DNA of 14,583 nucleotides, from assembly GCA_037441775.1 (NCBI GenBank), contig JBBIRO010000057.1:1-14583 (forward strand), in the 5' to 3' direction. Origin of the DNA: CAMTWB01 sp037441775 (lineage in GTDB: Bacteria; Desulfobacterota; Syntrophia; Syntrophales; CAMTWB01). Shown in pieces: positions 1 to 7,142 of this stretch. The stretch's first letter is position 1. Each line of letters begins with the position of its first letter. The notes under the pieces were generated by a model. The model had not been told where the DNA came from, searched no databases, and was given only the letters and a program-made list of their open reading frames with translations. The translations under genes were made by a program, and so were the position numbers.

Positions 1-123
1 GATGCTCGCGTTTCGCCGCAGCCCTATTCGGCATTATCAGCCTTTTACAGTTATTTAGTAGCAAACCTTTTGCGAAGTCGTTTTGCTTGATGAACTCATA
101 AAAAGTCGAGAAGCGTCACGTTT

Positions 124-193
124 CGTCATTCCCGCTCTGGCGGGAATCTTATGAATTCAGTTACTTCTGGATTCCCACCAGCGCGGGAATGAT
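124..193. repeat. Nested palindromic intergenic repeat (cattcccgc/gcgggaatg type)
   Basis: The left half (126-148) folds as attcccgc-tctg-gcgggaat, an 8-bp stem with a 4-nt loop. The right half (170-192) is a degenerate copy in which one stem base is changed. The outer arms tcattcccgc (126-135) and gcgggaatga (183-192) are exact inverse complements over 10 bp, so the whole element can also fold as one long hairpin. Elements with this core are common as dispersed intergenic repeats in Desulfobacterota genomes, from general knowledge. I see no transposase and only this one copy of the core in the window. Confidence 0.7.
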
Positions 194-510
194 GCAGTGG
201 GTACATTTTCGAGATCGTCTTGCTTGAAAGGGGGTGAAAGACGGCCAGGAATTTTGGTTCTCTGGTGAACGATAGGCGACATTTGTGACGGGTCTTTGCC
301 TCTCCGAAGAACCAGCAGGAATGGGGGCTAAAAAATTTCCATGGATGTTTCATGTGGTGATGTTCTTTTATGAATCGCCCCCACGGGAGGAGCTTTACGG
401 CAAACAAGTATCAGATGTATTGTGCCCTTTTTTTCTGCCGGCCGGCAATGAATTTGACTTTCCCGGCGGCGGGGAATGGGATAACTTGGCGTGTTTTAGT
501 CACCAAAAAA

Positions 511-516
511 AGGAGG
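511..516 (+). promoter_or_regulatory. Ribosome binding site deciding the dctP start at 526
   Basis: A perfect aggagg lies 9 nt before ATG 526. The frame is open from an ATG at 370, but the translated 52 extra residues are not signal-peptide-like, whereas starting at 526 gives an immediate Sec signal sequence. This fixes the start. Confidence 0.85.
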
Positions 517-525
517 TTATCGCAA

Positions 526-1641
526 ATGAAACAAAATAGATTGTTCATGGTAGTCCTTTTGGTGGTTTTTGGAGTGGGCTTGCTGGCAGCCGTCTTGCCC
601 TCGGAAAAAGCCCATGCCCAGGTGATAAGATTAAAAGTAGCCACTTACTTTCCTCCTCCATCTTTCCAGGCCACATTGTTAGAAGAATTTTGCCGCGAAT
701 TAGATAAGCGCACGGGAGGTCGGGTGAAGGCGGACTTTTTTGCCGGCGGATCACTGATTGCCCCTGCGGCAACGTTTGAAGCGGTTGCGACTGGCGCTGC
801 GGACATTGGGTATGCTCATGTATATTATACCCCTGGCCGGATGCCGGTCATCGAAGCTGTCGGATTACCGCTGGGCTATCCCAGCGCCTACGTAAGCAGC
901 CAAGTCATCAATGATTTTTACCAGCAATTTAAGCCCAAAGAATTTGATCCGGTGAGAGTCCTCTGGATGAATACGTCCCCTCCCAGCGCCATAGCCACCT
1001 CTAAAAAGCCAATTCGCCGGCTGGAAGATCTTAAGGGGCTGACCATAAGAGCGCCGGGGGTTGCCGGATCGGTTATCAGGGCGCTGGGTGGCACTCCCGC
1101 CCCGACACCGATGCCGGAAGTATATGATGCGATCTCAAAAGGCGTCATTGACGGTGAGGCTTCCAACTTTGAAACGCTAAGGACATTTAGGTTTGCCGAA
1201 ATTGTAAAATTTTCAACTTCAGTCTGGCAGATCACCAATCCCTTCCCCTTTTATCTGATCATGAACAAGGGCAGCTATGAAAGGCTGCCGGCGGACATCA
1301 AAGCCATCTTTGACAACCTGGTTGGAGAATACAAGGAGCAGTATATCCTGATGTGGAATGGGGTTGATTTTGCCGGCCGGGAATATGGCGTTGAGAAGAA
1401 CGTAGAGTTTATTGAACTGTCCCGGGAAGAAGTGGCCAGGTGGAGGGCAGCGGTGGAGCCCGTGATAGAAGCATATGTTAGAAGTATGGTGGCTAGAGGG
1501 CATACCGAGGCCGAGGTAAGGGGCTGGATCAAATTTTTGAGGGATCGAATTGATCATTGGACCAAAAAGCAGATAGCGTTCCGTATCGCCTCGCCGGCCG
1601 GTCCTCCGGAGATCAAGCCCGAAGCCCTACTGAAAAAATAA
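526..1641 (+). CDS. TRAP transporter periplasmic substrate-binding protein (DctP family)
   Basis: Secreted solute receptor of a tripartite ATP-independent periplasmic transporter; it captures an organic acid in the periplasm and delivers it to the membrane DctQM pair. The 371-residue precursor fits the family. The N-terminus has a Sec signal peptide: hydrophobic residues 8-24, then AHA|QV, with likely cleavage after residue 31. The mature part shows DctP hallmarks, including GLTIRAPG, whose arginine (R175 of the precursor) corresponds to the family's carboxylate-pairing arginine, and a YDAISKGVIDG segment after it. It is first in an operon with dctQ, dctM and an MT1-type methyltransferase, so the ligand may be a methylated carboxylate; that link is inference. 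The ligand itself cannot be read from the sequence. The family call is secure; the gene symbol is left blank because dctP is a generic name. Confidence 0.93.
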   Translation: MKQNRLFMVVLLVVFGVGLLAAVLPSEKAHAQVIRLKVATYFPPPSFQATLLEEFCRELDKRTGGRVKADFFAGGSLIAPAATFEAVATGAADIGYAHVYYTPGRMPVIEAVGLPLGYPSAYVSSQVINDFYQQFKPKEFDPVRVLWMNTSPPSAIATSKKPIRRLEDLKGLTIRAPGVAGSVIRALGGTPAPTPMPEVYDAISKGVIDGEASNFETLRTFRFAEIVKFSTSVWQITNPFPFYLIMNKGSYERLPADIKAIFDNLVGEYKEQYILMWNGVDFAGREYGVEKNVEFIELSREEVARWRAAVEPVIEAYVRSMVARGHTEAEVRGWIKFLRDRIDHWTKKQIAFRIASPAGPPEIKPEALLKK

Positions 1642-1692
1642 ACGCTTGCCGCCCGTGGTAGTTGATTACTTGTCAATCTTAGTTGTTATTCG

Positions 1693-1730
1693 TCCGCCGG
1701 CGTGAGGATATTTGTCCGCGCGCCGGCGGA
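1693..1730 (+). promoter_or_regulatory. dctP-dctQ intergenic stem-loop
   Basis: tccgccggcg (1693-1702) is the exact inverse complement of cgccggcgga (1721-1730), giving a 10-bp GC-rich stem with an 18-nt loop. No T-tract follows, so it is not a normal terminator. In operons for binding-protein transporters such hairpins often protect the upstream message and lower expression of the membrane genes; that role is an inference here. It also covers the GTG at 1702, arguing that dctQ starts downstream of it. Confidence 0.5.
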
Positions 1731-1738
1731 AGAGGATA

Positions 1739-1744
1739 AGGAGA
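1739..1744 (+). promoter_or_regulatory. Ribosome binding site deciding the dctQ start at 1750
   Basis: aaggag sits 5 nt before GTG 1750. The alternative in-frame GTG at 1702 lies in the arm of the intergenic hairpin and has no Shine-Dalgarno sequence. Confidence 0.7.
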
Positions 1745-1749
1745 AAGCA

Positions 1750-2241
1750 GTGTTCGGCAAATTTGCAGTTTTCAATCGCCGCTTAAGTGGCTGTTTTGAG
1801 TACATAGGTGTTGCAGCACTTATGTTGATGATGGCAGTTACCTGCATCGATGTTGTGGGTGCTAAAGTCTTTTCCTGGCGTCTCTTCGGCGCCATTGATA
1901 TCGTCATGCTTTCCCAGTCGGTGGCAATTTCCTTCGCTGCCGGCATGGCGCTGATTTTTGGTCGTCATATCCAGGTAGAATTTTTTATCGCATTGCTCCC
2001 CAAGCCTGTCCAAGCTATTATTGACAGCCTGATTTTTCTTCTCGGATTCGGCCTCTTTGGTTTGATCATTTGGCGGCTTTTTGCGCTTGCTATAAAATTT
2101 CAGGCCACCGGCGAATATAGTGCAACTGCCAGCATCCCATATCATCCTTTTGCTTATGGTATCGCCCTGGCAATGATTCCGGTCTGCCTGGTATTATTAC
2201 ATGGTTTTCTGACATCAATACGGGGGGTAATACAAAAATGA
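1750..2241 (+). CDS. TRAP transporter small permease (DctQ family)
   Basis: Small integral membrane subunit of the TRAP transporter, which pairs with the large DctM subunit in the inner membrane. From the GTG start at 1750 it has 163 residues, normal for the family, with four predicted membrane helices: one after the N-terminal FEYIGVAALMLMMAVTCIDV, one around VMLSQSVAISFAAGMALIFG, one around IIDSLIFLLGFGLFGLIIW, and a C-terminal one around YGIALAMIPVCLVLLHGF. A GRHIQVEFF segment after the second helix matches the charged loop usual in DctQ. The gene lies downstream of dctP after a 108-nt gap that holds a hairpin, and its TGA overlaps the ATG of dctM, so the two membrane subunits are translationally coupled. 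A longer reading from GTG 1702 would add 16 polar residues. Confidence 0.88.
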   Translation: MFGKFAVFNRRLSGCFEYIGVAALMLMMAVTCIDVVGAKVFSWRLFGAIDIVMLSQSVAISFAAGMALIFGRHIQVEFFIALLPKPVQAIIDSLIFLLGFGLFGLIIWRLFALAIKFQATGEYSATASIPYHPFAYGIALAMIPVCLVLLHGFLTSIRGVIQK

Positions 2242-3542
2242 GCCCAATGACTACAGGCATCCTGGGGATCGCTATTCTAATAATACTCTTTTTGCTCAGG
2301 ATGCCGGTTGCTTTTGCCATGATCCTGGTCGGGCTTGGCGGTTTTGCTTATTTGGCTACCCCAAGCGCAGCATTAGGCCTTCTTGGCCGTGATTTTTTTG
2401 ATTATTTTTCCGCTTACCAGTTGAGCGTCATCCCTATGTTCATCCTGATGGGAACCCTGGCCTATGCTTCGGGAATCAGCCGCCGGCTTTACCAGGCCAC
2501 CTATTCCTGGGTGGGACATTTTCGGGGTGGTCTGACCATAGCCACGGTCTTTGCCTGTGCCGGATTTGGCGCTATCTGTGGGTCGAGCACGGCAACGGCG
2601 GCGACCATGGGCCAGATCGCGCTGCCGGAGATGAAAAAATATAACTATGATGATACCCTCGCCACCGGCACCGTTGCCGCTGCCGGCACCCTGGGCATTC
2701 TTATACCTCCCAGCACCGTTTTTATTATCTATGGGATATTGACCGAACAATCCATCGGCAAACTCTTTGTCGCTGGAATATTGCCGGGGATAATCCTGAG
2801 TATCTTTTTTGCCGTAACGGTGGCCATTCTTTGCTGGCGCAAACCATCGATCGGTCCACCCGGCCCGCCAACTACCTGGAAAGAAAGATTCAGGGCAACG
2901 ACGGGAATTATTGAGGCCCTTATACTATTTCTTCTGGCCATTGGGGGTTTGTTTCTTGGCTGGTTCAGTCCTACTCAGGCGGGAGCAATCGGGGCAGGCG
3001 GCACTTTAGTCATTGGCCTGGTCCGCAGGCAGTTGAGCTGGCGATCATTTATCGAGGCAGGCAAAGAGGGCTTGCGCACGTCATGCATGGTAATGTTCAT
3101 TATCACTGGTGCAATTATCTTTGGGCGTTTCATGGCTGTATCGCGGATACCTTTTTTGTTGGCGGAGTGGCTGGGGGGGCTTCCCATTCCCCCGATGGCG
3201 ATCATGGTGCTTATAATCATGATTTATTTTGTCGGCGGCTTCTTTATGGATTCCATGGCCCTAATCGTGCTTACCGTCCCCATCTTCTTCCCTTTGGTTA
3301 AGGCGCTGGGTTTTGACCCGATCTGGTTTGGAGTCATCATTGTGCTTATCGGCGAGATGGGAGTGATCACCCCGCCCGTCGGGGTCAACGTGTTTGTCAT
3401 TAAAGGGATTGCCCCTGACGTGCCGCTGGAGAAAATTTTCAAGGGGATATTCCCTTTCCTTTACGCGTTGATTATCATGACTATTATCCTGATGGTCTTT
3501 CCGCAGATCGCCACCTTTTTGCCGCGGTTCATCACCTATTAA
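2238..3542 (+). CDS. TRAP transporter large permease (DctM family)
   Basis: Large membrane subunit that carries the transport path, driven by a sodium or proton gradient. It has 434 residues, the usual length, and is hydrophobic throughout with about 11-12 membrane segments. Family hallmarks are GSSTATAAT at residues 115-123 and LIPPST at 155-160, followed by a conserved AGILPG around 179-184. A similar half-repeat lies in the C-terminal half, where TPPVGVNVFV resembles the second transport hairpin. The ATGA overlap with dctQ indicates translational coupling. It is followed after 18 nt by the UroD-fold methyltransferase gene, most likely in the same transcript. Confidence 0.95.
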   Translation: MSPMTTGILGIAILIILFLLRMPVAFAMILVGLGGFAYLATPSAALGLLGRDFFDYFSAYQLSVIPMFILMGTLAYASGISRRLYQATYSWVGHFRGGLTIATVFACAGFGAICGSSTATAATMGQIALPEMKKYNYDDTLATGTVAAAGTLGILIPPSTVFIIYGILTEQSIGKLFVAGILPGIILSIFFAVTVAILCWRKPSIGPPGPPTTWKERFRATTGIIEALILFLLAIGGLFLGWFSPTQAGAIGAGGTLVIGLVRRQLSWRSFIEAGKEGLRTSCMVMFIITGAIIFGRFMAVSRIPFLLAEWLGGLPIPPMAIMVLIIMIYFVGGFFMDSMALIVLTVPIFFPLVKALGFDPIWFGVIIVLIGEMGVITPPVGVNVFVIKGIAPDVPLEKIFKGIFPFLYALIIMTIILMVFPQIATFLPRFITY

Positions 3543-3560
3543 CAAAGAGAAAGGAGAGAT

Positions 3561-4616
3561 ATGAACTCCAGAGAAAGGGTTCTCACCACAATACAGCATC
3601 GGCAACCGGATAGAGTTCCACTTTTTTTCAATTCCATCGAGGCCTCGTTAGTTAGGGCGATAAGCCAGGGAGATATGATCCAGGCTTGGACTCAGCTTGG
3701 GGTTGATGTCTTTGTCATCCCCCGTAAGTCATGGTGTCAGGATAAGCCTAGCGGACTTGGTTACTCGCCTGATCCTCCCCCACCTGAGGAGTCTCTTGGA
3801 GGCGCCATTTATGCGGGATGGAACGGGATAGATGAGTTTGGCCGGAGATGGGAACATGGCCGATACCTGGGAGGAGCTGTCGCATCACGCGATGATCTCA
3901 AAAAATATTCCCCGGAACTAAAAATTGCCGACCGCTACAACCCTCAACTCATGGAAGACTGGAAGAGGAATCATCCCGATCGCGCCTTTGCCCTTTTTTC
4001 CCATGCCGGGCCCTTGGGCTTAACCATTGAAGCATTTGGCCTCATTGAGTTCTGTTATGCGCTGATAGATAACAGATCGCTCATCAAGGAAAGCGTGGAA
4101 TTGAAGACCGAGTGGTTTATCGAAACCGCGAAGTATGCCGTTGACATGGGAGTAGATTTCGTCGTCATGGGCGACGACATGGGTTTCAAAGGCCACGGCT
4201 ATGTCTCGCCTTCCGACTTCCGGGAGCTGGCATTCCCCTACTATCGCCGCATCGTTGATGCGATTTCGGTGCCCGTGTTCTGGCATTCCGAGGGCTATAT
4301 CCGCGATTATCTGCCGATGGCGGTCGAAGCTGGAATCAAGGGAACTCACGGCATTGAACCCGCTGCGGGAATGGATATGAAAGAAATCAAAAAAGAGTTT
4401 GGGCGGGATCTGGTTCTTATGGGCAATATGGACGGCAATCAGATCATGTGCCAGTCCGATTTAGAATTAGTCCGCCGGGAAGTGGATCGCTGTCTTCAGG
4501 AAGGGATGGAGGGAGGCGGTTTTTTTCTGTCCATTGCCGGTTCGGCCCACGATGGCGTCCAGCTTGAAGCATTGATCGAGATGTGCCGGTATCTTCAAGA
4601 GGTTGGAACTTATTAA
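3561..4616 (+). CDS. UroD-fold, MtaA-like methyltransferase (MT1-type), atypical metal site
   Basis: 351-residue protein of the uroporphyrinogen-decarboxylase/MtaA superfamily, a TIM-barrel family that includes methyltransferases moving methyl groups between substrates, corrinoid proteins and thiols. It opens with RERVLTTIQHRQPDRVP, as in MtaA/CmuA-type proteins, and lacks the N-terminal arginine motif of true HemE. GDDMGFKGHGYVSPSDFREL around residues 204-223 (D205, D206) is the typical barrel-strand motif. Where MtaA-type enzymes have a zinc-binding His-x-Cys, this protein has H242-S243-E244-G, and the C-terminal zinc cysteine is replaced near SIAGSAHDG, so a classic His-Cys-Cys zinc site is absent. 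This resembles O-demethylase-type members more than thiol methylases. It has an aaaggag ribosome binding site and follows dctM by 18 nt, suggesting action on the imported substrate. Substrate unknown; the family call is firm, the methyltransferase role moderate. Confidence 0.8.
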   Translation: MNSRERVLTTIQHRQPDRVPLFFNSIEASLVRAISQGDMIQAWTQLGVDVFVIPRKSWCQDKPSGLGYSPDPPPPEESLGGAIYAGWNGIDEFGRRWEHGRYLGGAVASRDDLKKYSPELKIADRYNPQLMEDWKRNHPDRAFALFSHAGPLGLTIEAFGLIEFCYALIDNRSLIKESVELKTEWFIETAKYAVDMGVDFVVMGDDMGFKGHGYVSPSDFRELAFPYYRRIVDAISVPVFWHSEGYIRDYLPMAVEAGIKGTHGIEPAAGMDMKEIKKEFGRDLVLMGNMDGNQIMCQSDLELVRREVDRCLQEGMEGGGFFLSIAGSAHDGVQLEALIEMCRYLQEVGTY

Positions 4617-4721
4617 AAGTACCTGCGGACGAATTTTTGGCTCCCCGTCAGTTCAAACTTGCAGATTGAACCGGCAAGGATTGGTGACCACATAGACTCC
4701 CGGTCACAGATTTTCGGTCGA

Positions 4722-5663
4722 TTATTCCCATTCCTCGGGGGTATAGTCGCCGGTGACGAATAGGGTGCCCCGCGCCTCGGCCAGCAGTTTTCCCGCCTTG
4801 TCGTTGACATCGGTCCGGACGACCATTGTCGTTTTTCCCTTGTGAATCACCAGGGGATAGGCCCTGATGGTGTCCCCTTCAGTGACCCGCCGGACGAAGC
4901 TGACGTTCAGATCCAGCGTGACGGTGTGCTTTCCCAGTGTGGCGCAGGCCAACATCATAGACATGTCGGCGAGCGATACCAATGCCCCGCCGTGGACAAC
5001 GCCCCGCATGTTGATGTGTTTGCGGGTGACGGGCATCGAGACGACGCAACTGCACTCGCCGATCTCGTCGATCTCCATACCCAGGTATTTTGCAAAGTAA
5101 TTACGGTCGTGGACGTGCAGCAGAAGATCCCCGAGCCAGCCCGTAAGCTTTTTCGTTTCAGGTTTTGCCTCCGGAAGGTTTTCCGGTTTCCGTGGTGCCT
5201 CCTGGCTTGGCGGCAAGGGAACAGCACTTTTCTGTGCGTCCTCGGGCGCGAATTGGCTGAGTACCACAAATGTTCCCCGTCCTTTGGCCAGAAGTTTGCC
5301 ATGCTCATCTATGACCCGGCCTTCCACCACCATGGTTCTTCTCCCGTTGTGGAGCACCCTGGTGACGGCAAGTACGGTCCGACCTTGCCTCGCGCCGCTG
5401 AGAAAATTTACATTAAAGCCCAGGATCAGGGTACGGCGGCCAGTGGAGAAGCAGGCCAGATTCATTGCCATGTCGAGAAGCGAACCCACCGCGCCGCCGT
5501 GGATGCTGCGGCTGAGATTGGTCAGCTCATGGCGGACGAGCATGGAGACCGTGATCTCCCCTTCGTTAAGTTCCAGTATCTGCATCTGCAGGAAGTTTGC
5601 ATAGGAACTTTCCTTATATCGATTAAGCAGATAGGTTTTCAGCCATTCCGGCGGCTCATTCAC
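4722..5663 (-). CDS. Tandem double-hotdog thioesterase (PaaI-like)
   Basis: Two complete hotdog domains in one 313-residue chain: domain 1 at about residues 15-135, a proline- and charge-rich linker at about 138-175, and domain 2 at about 185-305. Each carries the PaaI-type HGG...D signature: HGGAVGSLLD with H55 and D64, and HGGALVSLAD with H224 and D233; the aspartate is the usual catalytic residue. Single-domain PaaI proteins are about 130-150 residues and assemble as dimers and tetramers, so this is an internal duplication or fusion that would make the dimer within one chain. Likely role: hydrolysis of an acyl-CoA, substrate unknown. Translation starts at GTG 5663 with ggaggaggt 6 nt upstream, and the GTG overlaps the TGA of the upstream gene (GTGA), so the pair is coupled. 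It converges with the methyltransferase gene across a 105-nt gap. Confidence 0.88.
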   Translation of the reverse strand: MNEPPEWLKTYLLNRYKESSYANFLQMQILELNEGEITVSMLVRHELTNLSRSIHGGAVGSLLDMAMNLACFSTGRRTLILGFNVNFLSGARQGRTVLAVTRVLHNGRRTMVVEGRVIDEHGKLLAKGRGTFVVLSQFAPEDAQKSAVPLPPSQEAPRKPENLPEAKPETKKLTGWLGDLLLHVHDRNYFAKYLGMEIDEIGECSCVVSMPVTRKHINMRGVVHGGALVSLADMSMMLACATLGKHTVTLDLNVSFVRRVTEGDTIRAYPLVIHKGKTTMVVRTDVNDKAGKLLAEARGTLFVTGDYTPEEWE

Positions 5664-6028
5664 AAGACTACCTCCTCCCAGCCCTTCCTTATTTCGGCCT
5701 CTGAAGGATCTTCAATTTTTTGAAAGACACCGCTGACCGTGAGGGACCGGATGTCCTTGAGCCGGTGATCCGAATCATCTTCACGGGTGTCGATAAGGAG
5801 GCTTACAGCACTGTTGCCCTCGAGATTCCGGTATTTTTTTGTCCCCTCGAGGGTGACCATGTAGAACTTCCTGCAGGTGACGTCGGTGACATAGGACATC
5901 AGCGAACAGTGGGGCTCTGCCCCGGATACGGTGGCCAACACGCAGACATTCCTGCTTTGGATCAGGACCTTGATTGCTTCGAGCATCGCCGGTTGCCGCC
6001 TTTCTCTGTTTGATGAAATAACTGGCAT
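5660..6028 (-). CDS. Pyridoxamine 5'-phosphate oxidase-like flavin-binding protein
   Basis: Small FMN-binding split-barrel protein. The core is recognisable from VCVLATVSGAEPHCSLMSYV, then TKKYRNLEGNSAVSLLID, which are the first strands and the phosphate-binding region of this superfamily. Members bind FMN, haem or F420 and are mostly uncharacterised; I do not assign a reaction. I use ATG 6028 (122 residues) as the start; ATG 5986 (108 residues) is a reasonable alternative because family homology begins there and it has an aaaggcgg-like site upstream. A frame extending to 6106 lies upstream of the likely promoter and is not favoured. Its stop overlaps the GTG of the double-hotdog thioesterase, so a shared role in a flavin- and CoA-linked process is possible but unproven. 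Confidence 0.75.
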   Translation of the reverse strand: MPVISSNRERRQPAMLEAIKVLIQSRNVCVLATVSGAEPHCSLMSYVTDVTCRKFYMVTLEGTKKYRNLEGNSAVSLLIDTREDDSDHRLKDIRSLTVSGVFQKIEDPSEAEIRKGWEEVVL

Positions 6029-6039
6029 CTTCCGTCGAG

Positions 6040-6067
6040 AATATAATAGCTGTTTTCCCCTATACAA
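6040..6067 (-). promoter_or_regulatory. Probable sigma70-type promoter for the flavoprotein-thioesterase pair
   Basis: On the minus strand TTGTAT (6067-6062) and TATATT (6045-6040) are separated by 16 nt. Transcription would begin near 6033, only a few nt before ATG 6028, which would make that start nearly leaderless or favour ATG 5986. Confidence 0.4.
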
Positions 6068-6142
6068 TGGCGCCGCCCGGAACGCAAGTTGCGATGGGAA
6101 CAGCAAATAGTATTCAGCTTAATGTGTTTTAATATTAAGATA

Positions 6143-6775
6143 TTACATCTGTTGCCAGGTTATATTTGACGGCAGCTCAATTGCCGTTAGCGGGCCGCGC
6201 ACGCCGGCGCCGGTGTCAATATTAATTTGATTATGACGGATGTCCGGCGTTTTAACAGGGGTATGTCCGTGAACAACAATCTTCCCCATGTCCATGTTTG
6301 ATGAAAGAAATGGCTCTCTTATTTCAATCAGGTCGCTGGCTTTTTGTTCATCGAGTGGTATGCCCGGCCTTACTCCAGCATGACAAAAGAAATACCCATC
6401 GGTTTCCCAAGAAAACGGCAGGTTCATGTAGAAATCTTTATGTTCTTTTAAATGGCGGCCATTGTTCCGATAGCTCGCCATAGTAAGATCGCCGCCGTTC
6501 ATCTTGAGCCACAGATAGAGTTGATACTGACTTATATTGCCCATAAAAAGCGAAGCAATATAATCCTCGTGATTCCCCCGAAGAGTAACTGTCATAGGAA
6601 ATTCTTTCTTTAAGCGTATGATCAATTCTACAACTTCGAAGCTATCCGGCCCTCGGTCTATATAATCCCCAAGGAAGACAAGCCGGTCATCAGCGGATGG
6701 CGTTATCTGTTCGAGAAGGCCTTCCAGTTTAGACAATTGACCATGTATATCACCAAATGCGATCAACTTTCCCAT
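6143..6775 (-). CDS. PPP-type metallophosphoesterase (serine/threonine or diadenosine-tetraphosphatase-like)
   Basis: 210-residue calcineurin-like phosphatase with all signature motifs in order: GDIHGQ (8-13), GDYIDRG (36-42), GNHE (67-70), HAG (132-134) and HGHTP (169-173). These supply the ligands of a binuclear metal centre, and the GDxxDRG and GNHE motifs place it in the PPP family with lambda-phosphatase-like and PrpA/B-like bacterial enzymes. It is soluble and cytoplasmic by sequence. Whether it acts on phosphoproteins, dinucleoside polyphosphates or other esters cannot be told. It lies on the minus strand 114 nt upstream of the flavoprotein gene, with AT-rich sequence between them. Its own codon use looks more AT-rich than the neighbouring thioesterase, possibly a sign of separate acquisition. 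The ribosome binding site before ATG 6775 is weak. Confidence 0.9.
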   Translation of the reverse strand: MGKLIAFGDIHGQLSKLEGLLEQITPSADDRLVFLGDYIDRGPDSFEVVELIIRLKKEFPMTVTLRGNHEDYIASLFMGNISQYQLYLWLKMNGGDLTMASYRNNGRHLKEHKDFYMNLPFSWETDGYFFCHAGVRPGIPLDEQKASDLIEIREPFLSSNMDMGKIVVHGHTPVKTPDIRHNQINIDTGAGVRGPLTAIELPSNITWQQM

Positions 6776-7142
6776 GCGTGTCAGGATCTTTCTTTATGAT
6801 CAAATCAAGTGGAATATTAACCGCTTTCATACAAAAAACTGTGATAAAAAATGCCCGCTTCTGGCAATTTAATCTGCGGGGTGACACTTTTTATATTTCC
6901 GATCGTCGAAACCGACACCTTATAACATCGCGCATGAAATGATTTACGCCATATAAGGTATCTTCATCGTTATAAATTTGGCGGGAACCTGGGATGACAT
7001 TTCTGGGCATGGATATCCCCGGAATATCCCCGCAAGCACGCGGTACCGAAATTACCGATTAAAAACTTCCAAAAAGAGCGCAAGGGTGTTATTTGTCTGA
7101 TAAGTGATTAGCTGATTTTACAATTAGGGGGGCGATATTTCA
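6776..7142. other. Gene-free divergent intergenic region
   Basis: 367 nt between the divergent phosphatase and iron-sulfur flavoprotein genes. It is AT-rich and I see no protein-like frame. A short direct repeat, atatccccg, occurs at 7013-7021 and 7024-7032. A -10-like TACAAT at 7119-7124 is too close to the aggggg ribosome binding site (about 7126-7132) and has no matching -35, so I do not call a promoter. It must hold at least one promoter for the divergent genes, but I cannot place it. Confidence 0.5.

Larger units (their letters stand above)
1..525. other. Gene-free leader region before the first TRAP operon
   Basis: No reading frame here resembles a protein family. Short open frames exist at 285-539 (+) and on the minus strand, but they have no recognisable motif and no good ribosome binding site. 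The stretch holds a nested palindromic repeat (124-193), a motif ctcataaaaagtc at 95-107 that recurs with one change at 9943-9955, a perfect 12-bp palindrome tgccggccggca at 436-447, and a small ttccc/gggaa hairpin at 460-476 just ahead of the dctP ribosome binding site. A -35-like TTGACT is at 454-459, but no good -10 follows at 16-18 nt, so I do not call a promoter. Confidence 0.6.

Noticed and set aside
285..539. Possible small gene ahead of dctP
   Set aside because: 84 codons without recognisable motif or ribosome binding site, ending inside the dctP start region.
3561..4616. True uroporphyrinogen decarboxylase (hemE)
   Set aside because: The N-terminal arginine motif of HemE is absent and the MtaA-like RERVL...PDRVP opening is present; the gene is in a TRAP operon, not a haem operon.
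4651..4707. Two short inverted repeats (gttcaa/ttgaac and gtgacc/ggtcac) between convergent genes as a bidirectional terminator
   Set aside because: Stems of only 6 bp with 9-12 nt loops and no T-tract on either strand.
4842..5723. Long plus-strand open frame of 293 codons
   Set aside because: It is antisense to the double-hotdog gene, which has clear domains, ribosome binding site and coupling; the plus-strand frame has no family features and is rich in His and Gln, as expected for an antisense frame.
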